A DNA stretch of 64,000 bases from Symsagittifera roscoffensis. Taxonomy: Eukaryota > Xenacoelomorpha > Acoela > Convolutidae. The position numbers and the translations under genes were made by a program. The notes below the pieces were generated by a model. That model made no database searches. It was given only the letters and a program-made list of their open reading frames with translations, and was not told the origin of the DNA. This document shows, in pieces, positions 37,101-49,815 of this stretch. The stretch's first letter is position 1. Every line of letters starts with the position of its first letter. The stretch covers positions 18,487,623 through 18,551,622 of the forward strand of contig NC_087065.1 in the NCBI RefSeq assembly GCF_963678635.1, in the 5' to 3' direction.

Positions 37101-38609
37101 GTTCTTTCTTTGCTAACAGTTTGCTGATCATCTTTTTATTAGACGTTTTTTAAATTTTAAAACATTTTTATGTTTCTGATTATGAAGACAATAAGTAACC
37201 GACTCATGACATAATTGAGCTTGTTAAATCTGTTTCATTGATAACCTAAATCTAACGTTTTTTGTGAACATTTTTTCTCTGAGATATGCGATGGAGAAAA
37301 GTCTGCTCCATGCTTCATTTGTCAGTTGATAATTTTGTTCGAGTCCGTATTGTTAGTGATAATGGTGAAATTGATCCACGCTGATTTTTGATTTACCTTT
37401 TGTTCTGATCTTTGTTTTTAGCAATTTTTTGATGAAAAATCTGACTATAACTGCTAACAGTTGCTGCTACTCTTTTGAAAAGTCCAATTTTTAATTATAA
37501 AGTTTTGTTTTGATTTTAATGACTATGATGTTTCACTTTCTGGGTAAAAGGATTGTTATTTTAAGTGTTTTTCTGGATAAAAACCATGATTGTAGAAATT
37601 ATGAGAGTAGTTTTTGATTCGTGATCCAATTGAGCTTTCTAAATCTGATATCTACTCTTGTTTTGCTATAAACTTTCTGGTTAATAAATCAAGTTTGAGC
37701 GCTCATCTTAGAGAGTGATGGTACAATTTTTTTTGTGTGATAAAGTTGAGCTTCTTAAATATGATTTTTTTTGCTACCAGTTAGCTTATCATCGTTTTAA
37801 TAGACGTTTTTAAAATTTTCAAACAATTTTTCTTTCTGATTATGAAGACAATCAAAAAACGACTCGTAATTTAATAGACCTTGTTAAGTCTGGCTCATTG
37901 ATAACATAAATCTAACGTTGTTTTTTTTTGTGAACATTTTTCTCTAAGGTATGCGATGAAGAAAAGTCTGCACCATGCTTCTTTTGTGAGATGATAACTT
38001 TTGTTCAAGTCCATAGTATTTGTGGTAATGATGACATAGATCCAACGCTGATATCTGATTTACCTTTTGTTCTGATCTTTGTTTTGAGCAATTTTTTCAA
38101 AAAATCTGACTAACTGCTAGCAGCTACTGGTAATCCTTTGAAAAGGCCAATTTTTAATAAGTAAGTTTTCTTTTGATTCTAATGACAATGAATTTTTCAT
38201 AGATAATACAATTGAGCCCTTTAAATCTGATGTTTTGTAAATGTGTCTTTCTCTTCCTGGGTAAAAGTATTATCTTATTTTAAGTGTTTCTCTCGATAAA
38301 AACCATGATAGTAGTAGAAATGATGAAGAGTTTTTGTTTCGTGATTCATTTGAGCTTTTTAAATCTGATGTCTAATCTTGTTTTGCTATAGATTTTCTGA
38401 TAAAAATTAATAAGCGTGAGCGTCCATCTTTGAGAGTGATGGCACTATTTTCTCTATTAGTGATGAAGTTGAGCTTCCTAATTATGATTTTTTTGCTAAC
38501 AGTTCGCTGATCATCATTTTAACAGAAGTTTTTAAAGTTTTCAAACAAATTTTTGTTTCTGATTATGAAGACAATCAGTAGCCGACTAGTGACATAATTG
38601 AGCTTGTTA
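34160..38609 (+). repeat. Two apparently identical 2,225-bp higher-order units
   Basis: Copies are 34160-36384 and 36385-38609. AATCTGGTTCA stands at 34160, 36385 and 38610, marking start, junction and end. All stretches I compared are identical, including a run of nine T (about 35,696 and 37,921). Outside these limits the sequences diverge (CTGATAAATT after 38620, versus TTGATAACAT inside). This is either a very recent tandem duplication by crossover in the 11-bp AATCTGGTTCA, or an assembly duplication. Confidence 0.9.
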
Positions 38610-41600
38610 AATCTGGTTCACTGATAAATTAAATCTATCGTTGTTTTTTGTGAACATTTTTTCTCTGAGATATGCGATGAAGAAAAATCTGCACCATGCT
38701 TCATTTGTGAGTTGATTACTTTTGTTCAAGTCCATAGTATTTGTGATAATGATGACATAGATCCGACGCTGATATCTAATTTACCTTTTGTTCTGATTTT
38801 TGTTTTAAGCCATTTTTTAAAATCTGACTAACTGCTAGCAGCTGCTGGTAAACTTTAGAAAAGGCCAATTTTTAATCAAGTTTTCTTTTGATTTTATTGA
38901 CATTGAAATTTTCATAGATAATACACTCCAGCCCTTTAAATCTGATGTTTTGTAAATGTGTCTTTCTATTCCTGGGTAAAAGTATTAGCTTATTTTAGGT
39001 AATTCTCCCAATAAAAACCATGATAGTAGAAATGATGAGAAGAGTTTTTGATTCGTGATTCAATTGAGCTTTTTAAATCTGATATCTACTCTTATTTTGC
39101 TATAAGTTTTGTATTAAATTATATTAAAATTGAGCGTTCATCTTTTTTTTCCGCTTGTGATTTTGAATATGCATATTGAATGTGATAAGTTGAATTTTTT
39201 GAAATTTGATATCTACTCTTCTTTTGCTATAAGTTTTGTATTAAATTATATTCAAATTGAGCGTTCATGTTTTTTTTCGGCTTGTGATTTTGAATATGAA
39301 TATTGAATGTGATAAATTGAATTTTTTTAAATTTGATATCTACTCTTGTTTTGCAATCAATTTTCTGGTAAAAATTAATAAGTTTGAGCGTCCATCTTTG
39401 AGACTGACGGCAATACTTTTTCTCTTTTTGTGATAAAGTGAGCTTTTTAAATATGTTCTTTCTTTGCTAACAGTTTGCTGATCATCATTTTATTAGACGT
39501 TTGTTAAATTTTCAAACATTTTTTTGTTTCTGATTATGAAGACAAAAAGTAACCGACTCATGACATTATTGAGCTTGTTAAATCTGTTTCATTGATAACC
39601 TAAATCTAACGTTTTTTTGTGAACATTTTTTTCTCTGAGATATGCGATGGAGAAAAGTCTGCACCATGCTTCCTTTGTCAGTTGAAAATTTTGTTCGAGT
39701 CCGTATTGTTTGTGATAATGGTGAAGTAGATCCAACGCTGATTTCTGATTTACCTTTTGTTCTGATCTTTGTTTTTAGCAATTTTTTGATGAAAAATCTG
39801 ACTATAACTGCTAACAGTTGCTGCTACTCTTTTGAAAAAGCCAATTTTTAATTATAAAGTTTTCTTTTGATTTTAATGACTATGATGTTTCTCTTTCTGG
39901 GTAAAAGGATTGTTATTTTAAGTGTTTTTCTCGATAAAAACCATGATTGTAGAAATTATGAGAGTAGTTTTTGATTCGTGATCCAATTGATCTTTCTAAA
40001 TCTGATATCTACTCTTGTTTTGCTATAAACTTTCTAGTTAAATAAATCAAGTTTGAGCGTTCATCTTAGAGAGTGATGGTACAATTTTTTTTGTGTGTGT
40101 GTGATAAAGTTGAGCCTCTTAAATTTGATTTTTTTGCTACCAGTTAGCTTATCATCGTTTTAATAGACGTTTTTAAAATTTTCAAACAATTTTTCTTTCT
40201 GATTATGAAGACAATCAATAAACGACTCGTAATTTAATAGACCTTGTTAAGTCTGGCTCATTGATAACATAAATCTAACAGTATTTTTTTGTGAACATTT
40301 TTTCTCTAAGGTATGCGATGAAGAAAAGTCTGCACCATGCTTCTTTCGTGAGTTGATAACTTTTGTTCAAGTCCATAGTATTTGTGGTAATGATGACATA
40401 GATCCAACGCTGATATCTGATTTACCTTTTGTTCTGATTTTTGTTTTGAGCAATTTTTTTTTAAATCTGACTAACTGCTAGCAGCTGCTGGTAAACTTTT
40501 GAAAAGGCCAATTTTTAATCAAGTTTTCTTTCGATTTTATTGACATTGAAATTTTCATAGATAATACAATTGAGCCCTTTAAATCTGAAGTTTTGTAATT
40601 GTGTCTTTCTCTTCTTGGGTAAAAGTATTATCTTATTTTAAGTGTTTCTCTTGATAAAAACCATGATAGTAGAAATTATGAGAGTAGTTTTTGATTCGTG
40701 ATCCAATTGAGCTTTCTAAATCTGATATCTACTCCTGTTTTGCTATAAGCTTTCTAGTTAAATAAATCAAGTTTGAGCGTTCATCTTAGAGAGTGATGGT
40801 ACAATTTTTTTTGTGTGTGTGTGATAAAGTTGAGCCTCTTAAATTTGATTTTTTTGCTACCAGTTAGCTTATCATCGTTTTAATAGACGTTTTTAAAATT
40901 TTCAAACAATTTTTTTTTCTGATTATGAAGACAATCAATAAACGACTCGTAATTTAATAGACCTTGTTAAGTCTGGCTCATTGATAACATAAATCTAACA
41001 ATGTTTTTTTGTGAACATTTTTTCTCTAAGGTATGCGATGAAGAAAAGTCTGCACCATGCTTCTTTCGTGAGTTGATAACTTTTGTTCAAGTACATAGTA
41101 TTTGTGGTAATGATGACATAGATCCAACGCTGATATCTGATATACCTTTTGTTCTGATTTTTGTTTTGGGCAATTTTTTTTTTAAATCTGACTAACTGCT
41201 AGCAGCTGCTGGTAAACTTTTGAAAAGGCCAATTTTTAATCAAGTTTTCTTTCGATTTTATTGACATTGAAATTTTCATAGATAATACAATTGAGCCCTT
41301 TAAATCTGATGTTTTGTAATTGTGTCTTTCTCTTCCTGGGTAAAAGTATTATCTTATTTTAAGTGTTTCTCTCGATAAAAACCATGATAGTAGAAATGAT
41401 GAGAAGAGTTTTTGTTTCGTGATTCATTTGAGCTTTTTAAATCTGATGTCTAATCTTGTTTTGCTATAGATTTTCTGATAAAAATTAATAAGCGTGAGCG
41501 TCCATCTTTGAGAGTGATGGCACTATTTTCTCTATTAGTGATGAAGTTGAGCTTCCTAATTATGATTTTTTTGCTAACAGTTCGCTGATCATCATTTTAA

Positions 41601-44600
41601 CAGAAGTTTTTAAAGTTTTCAAACAAATTTTTGTTTCTGATTATGAAGACAATCAGTAGCCGACTAGTGACATAATTTAGCGTGTTAAATCTGGTTCACT
41701 GATAAATTAAATCTATCGTTGTTTTTTGTGAACATTTTTCTCTGAGATATGCGATGAAGAAAAATCTGCACCATGCTTCATTTGTGAGTGGATTACTTTT
41801 GTTCAAGTCCATAGTATTTGTGATAATGATGACATAGATCCAACGCTGATATCTTAATTACCTTTTGTTCTGATCTTTGTTTTAAGCAATTTTTTAAAAA
41901 TCTGACTAACTGCTAGCAGCTGCTGGTAAATTTTTGAAAAGGCCAATTTTTAATCAAGTTTTCTTTTGATTTTATTGACATTGAAATTTTCATAGATAAT
42001 ACACTCCAGCCCTTTAAATCTGATGTTTTGTAAATGTTTCTTTCTCTTCCTGGGTAAAAGTAGTATCTTATTTTAAGTGTTTCTCTCGATAAAAAACCAT
42101 GATAGTAGAAATTATGAGAAGAGTTTTTGATTCGTGATTCATGTGAGCTTTTTAAATCTGATATCTACTCTTGTTTTGCTATAGATTTTCTGGTAAACAT
42201 TTTTGAGTGTAAGCGTCATTCTTTGAGAGTGATGGCACTATTTTCTCTATTAGTGATGAAGTTGAGCTTCCTAATTATGATTTTTTTGCTAACAGTTCGC
42301 TGATCATCATTTTAACAGAAGTTTTTAAAGTTTTCAAACAAATTTTTGTTTCTGATTATGAAGACAATCAGTAGCCGACTAGTGACATAATTGAGCTTGT
42401 TAAATCTGGTTCACTGATAAATTAAATCCATCGTTGTTTTTTGTGAACATTTTTTCTCTGAGATATGCGATGAAGAAAAATCTGCACCATGCTTCATTTG
42501 TGAGTTGATTACTTTTGTTCAAGTCCATAGTATTTGTGATAATGATGACATAGATCCAACGCTGATATCTGATTTACCTTTTGTTCTGATCTTTGTTTTA
42601 AGCAATTTTTTAAAAATCTGACTTACTGCTAGCATAGCAGCTGCTGGTAAATTTTTGAAAAGGCCAATTTTTAATCAAGTTTTCTTTTGATTTTATTGAC
42701 ATTGAAATTTTCATAGATAATACACTCCAGCCCTTTAAATCTGATGTTTTGTAAATGTTTCTTTCTCTTCCTGGGTAAAAGTAGTATCTTAATTTAAGTG
42801 TTTCTCTCGATAAAAAACCCTGATAGTAGAAATGATGAGAAGAGTTTTTGATTCGTGATTCATGTGAGCTTTTCAAATCTGATATCTACTCTTGTTTTGC
42901 TATAGATTTTCTGGTAAACATTTTTAAGTGTGAGCGTCCATCTTTGAGAGTGATGGCACTATTTTCTCTATTAGTGATGAAGTTGAGCTTCCTAATTATG
43001 ATTTTTTTGCTAACAGTTCGCTGATCATCATTTTAACAGAAGTTTTTAAAGTTTTCAAACAAATTTTTGTTTCTGATTATGAAGACAATCAGTAGCCGAC
43101 TAGTGACATAATTGAGCTTGTTAAATCTGGTTCACTGATAAATCAAATCTATCGTTGTTTTTTGTGAACTTTTGTTCTCTGAGATATGCGATGAAGAAAA
43201 ATCTGCACCATGCTTCATTTGTGAGTTGATTACTTTTGTTCAAGCCCATAGTATTTGTGATAATGATGACATAGATCCAACGCTGATATCTGATTTACCT
43301 TTTGTTCTGATCATTGTTTTAAGCAATTTTTGAAAAATCTGACTAACTGCTAGCAGCTGCTGGTAAGTTTTTGAAAAGGCCAATTTTTAATCAAGTTTTC
43401 TGTTGATTTTATTGACATTGAAATTTTCATAGATAATACACTCCAGCCCTTTAAATCTGATGTTTTGTAAATGTGTCTTTCTCTTCCTGGGTAAAAGTAG
43501 TATCTTACTTTAAGTGTTTCTCTCGATAAAAAACCATGATAGTAGAAATGATGAGAAAGAGTTTTTGATTCGTGATTCATGTGAGCTTTTTAAATCTGAT
43601 ATCTACTCTTGTTTTGCTATAGATTTTCTGGTAAAAATTTTTAAGTGTGAGCGTCCATCTTGAGAGTGATGGCACTATTTTATCTATTTGTGATGAAGTT
43701 GAGCTTCCTAATTATGATTTTTTTGCTAACAGTTCGCTAATCATCATTTTAATAGACGTTTTTGAAATTTTCAAACAATTTTTGTTTCTGATTATGAAGA
43801 CAATCAGTAAACAACTCGTCATATAATTGAGCTTGTTGAATCTGGTTCATTGATAACATAAATCTAACTTTGTTTTTTTGAACATTTTTTCTTGCAGTTT
43901 TGCGATGGAGAAAAGTCTGCACCATGCTTTTGTGAGTTGACAACTTTTGTTCAAGTCCGAAGTATTTGTGATAATGATGACATAGATCCAACGCTGATAT
44001 CTGATTTACCTTTTGTTCTGATCTATGTTTTAATCAATTTTTTTCAAAATCTGACTATAACTGCTAGCAGCTGCTGGCAATCCTTTGAAAAGGCCAATTT
44101 TTAATAAGAAAGTTTTCTTTTGATTTTAATGACAATGAAGTTTTCGTTGATGATACATTTGAGCCTTTTGTTTCTGATGTTTTGTAAATGTGTCTTTCTT
44201 TTTCTGGGTAAAATATTGTTATTTTGAGTGTTTTTCTCGATAAAAACCTTGATAGTAAAAATGATGAAGAGTTTTTGATTCGTGATTCAATTGAGCTTTT
44301 TAAATCTGATATCTACTCTTCTTTTGCTATAAGTTTTGTATTAAATTATATTAAAATTGAGCGTTCATCTTTTTTTTCCGCTTGTGATTTTGAATATGCA
44401 TATTGAATGTGATAAGTTAAATTTTTTTAAATTTGATATCTACTCTTGTTTTGCAATCAATTTTCTGGTAAAAATTAATAAGTTTGAGCGTCCATCTTTG
44501 AGACTGACGGCAATACTTTTTCTCTTTTTGTGATAAAGTGAGCTTTTTAAATATAATCTTTCTTTGCTAACAGTTTGCTGATCATCTTTTTATTAGACGG

Positions 44601-44650
44601 TTTTTAGATTTTAAAACCTTTTTATGTTTCTGATTATGAAGACAATAAGC
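38610..44650 (+). repeat. Satellite block of near-simple monomers, about 720 bp
   Basis: A (TG)n-bearing monomer is repeated at 720-bp spacing (GTTTGAGCGTTCATC near 40051 and 40771). The AACAGAAGTTTTTAAAGTTTTC monomer recurs near 41597, 42313 and 43034. A local duplication of about 130 bp (CCGCTTGTGATTTTGAATATG and its neighbour near 39270) distinguishes some units. The block ends at about 44,650, where GAAGACAATAAG of half A is fused to GCTGCTGGCAATCC of half B, removing most of a half-monomer. Confidence 0.85.
42288..43008 (+). repeat. Representative 721-bp satellite monomer (two related halves)
   Basis: The unit is measured from one GCTAACAGTTCGCTG to the next (42288 to 43009). Half A (42288-42627) and half B (42628-43008) share an ordered set of motifs. 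Each starts with GCTARCAG..GCTG, has a T-rich stretch, then TGATTNTNANGACAAT, then GAYANAATTGAGC..TTAAATCTG. This shows the monomer arose by internal duplication of a unit of about 360 bp. The recurring TTGAGC..TTAAATCTGAT box is spaced at roughly 115-125 bp or multiples of it, which hints at an older subunit of about 120 bp. That last step is inference, because several boxes have decayed. Confidence 0.75.
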
Positions 44651-47600
44651 TGCTGGCAATCCTTTGAAAAGGCCAATTTTTAATAAGAAAGTTTTCTTTT
44701 GATTTTAATGACAATGAAGTTTTCGTTGATGATACATTTGAGCCTTTTGAATCTGATGTTTTGTAAATGTGTCTTTCTCTTTCTGGGTAAATTGTTATGT
44801 TATTTTGAGTCTTTTTCTCAATAATAACCTTGATTGTAGAAATCTTGAGAATATTTTTGATTCGTGATTCCATTGAGCTTTTTAAATCTGATATCTACTC
44901 CTCTTTTGATATAAATTTTTCAGTAAAATTCTATTAAATTTGAGCATTCATTTTTTTCGACTTGTGATAAAGTTGAGCTTTTCAAATATGATTTTTCTTA
45001 GCTAACAGTTCGCTGATGATCATTTTATTAGACGTTTGTTAAATTTTCAAACAATCTTTTTTTTTCTGATTATGAAGATGATTAGTAACCGACTCAGATA
45101 TAATTGTGCTTGTTAACACTGGTTCGCTGATAACCTAAACCTCACGTTGTTTCTTTGGGAACATTTTTTCTCAGAGTTGTGCGATGTAGAAAAATCTGCA
45201 ACATGCTTCATTTGTGAGTTTATAATTTTTGTTCAAGACCATAGTATTTGTGATAATGGGGATATAGATCCAACGCTGATTTCTGATTTATCTTTTGTTC
45301 TGATCTTTGTTTTAAGCATTTTAAAAAAAAATCGGACTATAACTGCTGGCAGCTGCTGGTAATCCTCTGAAAAGGCCAGTTTTTATTAAGAGAGTTTTCT
45401 TTTGATTTTAATGACAATGAAGTTTTCGTAGTTGATACAATTGAGTATTTCAAGTCTGATGTTTTGTAAATGTGTCTTTCTTCCTGGGTAAAAGTATTAT
45501 GTTGTTTTAAGTGTTTTTCTTGATAAATTTCATGATAGTAGAAATGATGAGAGTAGTTTTTGATTCGTGATTCATTTGAGCTTTTTAAATCTGATATCTA
45601 CTCCTCTTTAGCTATAGGTTTTGTAGTAAAATAAATTAAATTTGAGCGTTCATCTTTTTTTTCGACATGTGATAAAGTTGAGCTTTTTATATATGATTTT
45701 TCTTAGCTAACCTTTGGCTGATCATCTTTTTATTAGACGTTTGTTAAATTTTCTAACAATCTTTTTTCTCTGATTATCAAGATAATTAGTAACCGACTCA
45801 GATATAATTGAGCTTGTTAACTCTGGTTCACTGATAACCTAAATCTTATGTTGTTTCGCTGGGAACACTTTTTCTCGGAGATTTGCTATGTAGAAAAATC
45901 TGCAACATACTTCATTTGTGAGTTGATAACTTTTGTTCAAGACCGTAGTATTTGTGATAATAATGAGATAGATCCAACGCTGATTTCTGATTTACCTTTT
46001 GTTCTGATCTTTGTTTTTAGCTTTTTTTCAAAATCGGATTATAACTGCTAGCAACTGCTGGTAATCATCTGAAAAGGCCAATTTTTATTTAAAAAGTTTT
46101 CTTTTGATTTTAATGACAATGAAATTTTCTTAGATGATTTAATTGAGCCTTTTGAATCTGATGTTTTGTAAATGTGTCTTTCTCTTTCTGGGTAAAATAT
46201 TATGTTATTTTGAGTGTTTTTTCTCGATAATAACCATGATAGTAGAAATGATGAGAATCTTTTTTGATTCGTGATTCAATTGAGGTTTTTAAATCTGATG
46301 TCTACTCCTCTTTTGATATAAAATTTTTTAGTAAAATATATTAAATTTGAGCGTTCATTTTTTTCGAGTAGTGATAAAGTTGAGCTTTCTAAATATGATT
46401 TTTTTTAGCTAACAGTTCGCTGATGATCATTTTATTAGGCGTTTGTTAATTTTTCAAACAATTCCTTTACTGATTATGAAAACAATTAGTAAACGACTCA
46501 GATATAATTGAGCTTGTTAACTCTGGTTCACTGATAACCTAAATCTTATGTTGTTTCGTTGGGAACACTTTTTCTCGGAGATTTGCGTTGTAGAAAAATC
46601 TGCAACATGCTTCTTTTGTGAGTATTTTTTTTGTTCAAGACCATAGTATTTGTGATAATAATGAGGTAGATCCAACGCTGATTTCTGATTTACCTTTTGT
46701 TCTTATCTTTTTTTCTAAAATTGGACTATAACTGCTAGCAGCTGCTGGTAATCCTTTGAAAAGGCCAATTTTTAATCAAAAAAACTTCTTCTAATTTTAA
46801 TGACAATGAAATTTTCTTGGATGATACAATTGAGCCTTTTGGATCTGATGTTTTGTAAATGTGTCTTTCTCTTTTTGGGTAAAATATTATGTTTTTTTTT
46901 GAGTTTTGCTCGATAAAAACATGATAAGAGAAATGATGATAATATATTTTGATTCGTGATTCAATTGAGCTTTTTAAATCTGATATCTACTCCTCTTTTG
47001 ATATAAATTTTGTAGTAAAAGTATATTAAATTTGAGCGTTCATCTTCTCTTTCACTTGTGATAAAGTTGAGCTTTTCAAATATGATTTTTCTTAGCTAAC
47101 AGTTCGCTGATGATCATTTTGTTAGACGTTTGTTAAATTTTCAAACAATCTTCTTTTTCTGATCTTGAAGATGATTAGTAACCGACTCAGATATAATTGA
47201 GCTTGTTAACTCTGGTTCACTCATAACCTAAATCTTACGTTGTTTCATTGGGAACCTTTTTTCCTCGGAGATATGCGATGTAGAAAAATCTGCAACTTGC
47301 TTCATTTGTGAGTTGTTAACTTTTGTTCAAGACCGTAGTAGTCGTGATAATGATGAGATAGATCCAACGCTGATTTCTGGTTTACCTTTTGTTCTGATCT
47401 TTGTTTTTAGCATTTTTTAAAAGTCGTACTATAACTGCTAGCAGCTGCTGGTAATCCTCTGAAAAGGCCAATTTTTAATAAGAAAGTTTCCTTTTGATTT
47501 TTAATGGCAATGAAATTTTCATAGATTATACAATTGAGCCTTTTAGTTCTGATGTTTTGTAAGTGTGTATTTCTCTTCCTGGATAAAAGTATTTTGTTAT

Positions 47601-49815
47601 TTAAATTGTTTCTCTCGATAAAAAACATGATAGTAGAAATGATGAGAGTAGTTTTTGATTCACGAATCATTTGAGATTTTTAAATCTGATATCTACTCTT
47701 GTTTTGCTATAAAATTTCTGGTGAAAAATAATAAGTTTGAGCGTCCATCTTTGAGAGTGATGGCACTATTCTTTTCTATATGTGATGAAGTTGAGCTTCT
47801 TAATTATGATTTGTTTTGCTAACAGCTCGCTGATCATTATTTTAATAGACGTTTTTAAAATTTTCGAACAATTTTTTGTTTCTGATTATGAAGAAAATAA
47901 GTGATTGACTCAGATATAATCGAGCTTGTCAAATCTGGTTAACTGATAACCTAAATCTAACGTTGTTTCATTGGAAACCTTTTTTTCTCGGAGATATGCG
48001 ATGTAGAAAAATCTGCAACTTGCTTCATTTGTGAGTTGATAACTTTTGTTCAAGACCGTAGTATTCGTGATAATGATGAGATAGATCCAACGCTGATTTC
48101 TGGTTTACCTTTTGTTCTGATCTTTGTTTTTAGCTTTTTTTAAAAGTCGTACTATAACTGCTAGCAGCTGCTGGTAATCCTCTGAAAAGGCCAATTTTTA
48201 ATAAGAAAGTTTCCTTTTGATTTTTAATGACAATGAAATTTTCATAGATTATACAATTGAGCCTTTTAGTTCTGATGTTTTGTAAGTGTGTCTTTCTCTT
48301 CCTGGATAAAAGTATTTTTTTAATTAAATTGTTTCTCTCGATAAAAAACATGATAGTAGAAATGATGAGAGTAGTTTTTGATTCACGAATCATTTGAGAT
48401 TTTTAAATCTGATATCTACTCTTGTTTTGCTATAAAATTTCTGGTGAAAAATAATAAGTTTGAGCGTCCATCTTTGAGAGTGATGGCACTATTCTTTTCT
48501 ATATGTGATGAAATTGAGCTTCTTAATTATGATTTGTTTTGCTAACAGCTCGCTGATCATCATTTTAATAGATGTTTTTAAAATTTTCGAACAATTTTTT
48601 GTTTCTGATTATGAAGAAAATAAGTGATTGACTCAGATATAATCGAGCTTGTCAAATCTGGCTAACTGATAACCTAAATCTAACGTTGTTTCATTGGGAA
48701 CACTTTTTCTCGGAGATATGCGATGAAGAAAAATCTGCACCATGCTTCATTTGTGAGTTGTTAATTTTTGTTCGAGATCGTAGTATTAGTGATAAAGATG
48801 ATATAGATCCCACGCTGATTTCTGATTTACTTTTTGTTCTCATCTTTGTATTTAGCAATTTATTTTTGAAAAAATTGGACTATAACTGCTAGCAGCTGCT
48901 GGTAATCCTCTGAAAACGCCAATTTTTAATAGGGAATATTCCTTTTGATTTTTAATGACAATGAACTTTTCATAGATGATACGATTGAGCCTTTCAATTC
49001 TGATGTTTTGTATGTGTGTCTTTTTCTTCCTGGGTAAAAGTATCATGTTGTTTTAAGTGTTTTTCTCGATAAAATTCTTGATAGTAGAAATGATGAGAGT
49101 AGTTTTTGATTCGTGATTCATCTGAGCTTTTTAAACCTGATATCTACTCTTGTTTTGCTATAAATTTCTGGTAAAAATTAATAAGTTTGAGCGTCTTTCT
49201 TTGAGAGTGATGGCACTATTCTTTTCTATTTTTGATGATGTTGAGCATCTTAATAATGATTTTTTTTGCAAACAGTTCGGTGATCATCATTTTAGTCGTT
49301 TTTAAAATTTTCAAACAATTTTCTGTTTCTGATTATGAAGACAATCAGTAAACGACTCGTGATATAAATGAGCTTGTTAAATCTGGTTCATTGATAACAT
49401 AAATCTAACGTTGTTTTTTTTTTTTCAAATATTTTTTTCTCTGAGGTATGCGATGAACAAAGGTCTGCACCATGCTTCTTTTGTGAAATGATATTTTCTG
49501 TTCAAGCCCGTAGTAATTGTGGATGATACTATATTTTTTATGTTTTCTTCTGATTCTAATGACAATGAAAATTTCATAGTTGATACATTTGAGCCTTTTT
49601 ATCTGAGCCTTTTTGGTACATTTGAGCCTTTTTTAGGTTATGGTTCACTGATAACCTAAATCTAACGTTTTTTTGTGAACACTTTTTCTCTGAGGTATGC
49701 GATGAAGAAAAATCTGCACCTTGCTTCATTTGTGAGTTGATGACTTTTTTCGAGTCCGTAGTTTTATGTGATAAAGATGAAATAGATCCAACGCTGGTTT
49801 CTGAGCACTCATCTT
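44651..49815 (+). repeat. Right-edge satellite block, 690-725-bp monomers
   Basis: The landmark ACTGATAACCTAAATCT recurs near 45130, 45830, 46530, 47220, 47945 and 48668. Two units (about 47,270-48,720) are nearly identical at 723-bp spacing. From about 49,440 the units become short and scrambled: TTGAGCC is repeated three times between 49,585 and 49,640, and the last units are truncated. Such decay is typical of an array edge. The final recognisable fragment is GATCCAACGCTGGTTTCTGA near 49,786-49,805. Confidence 0.85.

Larger units (their letters stand above)
721..49815 (+). repeat. 49-kb complex satellite array with higher-order repeat structure
   Basis: All units are head-to-tail in one orientation. 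Landmarks recur in fixed order in each monomer: GTGATAAAGTTGAGCTT, GCTAACAGTTCGCTGATCAT, TGATTATGAAGACAATAAG, GAGATATGCGATGAAGAA, GATCCAACGCTGAT, TTTTGTTCTGATCTTTG, GCTAGCAGCTGCTGG, TTCTGGGTAAAAGT and GATAGTAGAAATGATGAGA. Counting the GCGATGAAGAA landmark gives about 60 monomers or remnants, mostly 550-720 bp apart. The plus strand is visibly T-rich and C-poor. The many short open frames inside shift or break between copies, and I regard them as non-coding. The family is unknown to me. The right edge lies about 60 bp from an HBS1 exon, so the array is probably intronic. Confidence 0.93.

Noticed and set aside
12345-48393. Minus-strand frames of 64-172 codons in the satellite (for example 15588-16106, 16409-16675, 17270-17590) as a gene family
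   Set aside because: They follow the satellite period, are Lys/Ile/Asn-rich translations of AT-rich DNA, and are truncated or shifted between copies.
721-49815. CRISPR-like array
   Set aside because: Units are hundreds of bp long, contiguous and without unique spacers; the genome is eukaryotic.
721-49815. Centromere called from the satellite alone
   Set aside because: A satellite next to an intact housekeeping gene is not proof; CENP-A mapping or chromosome-wide abundance would be needed.
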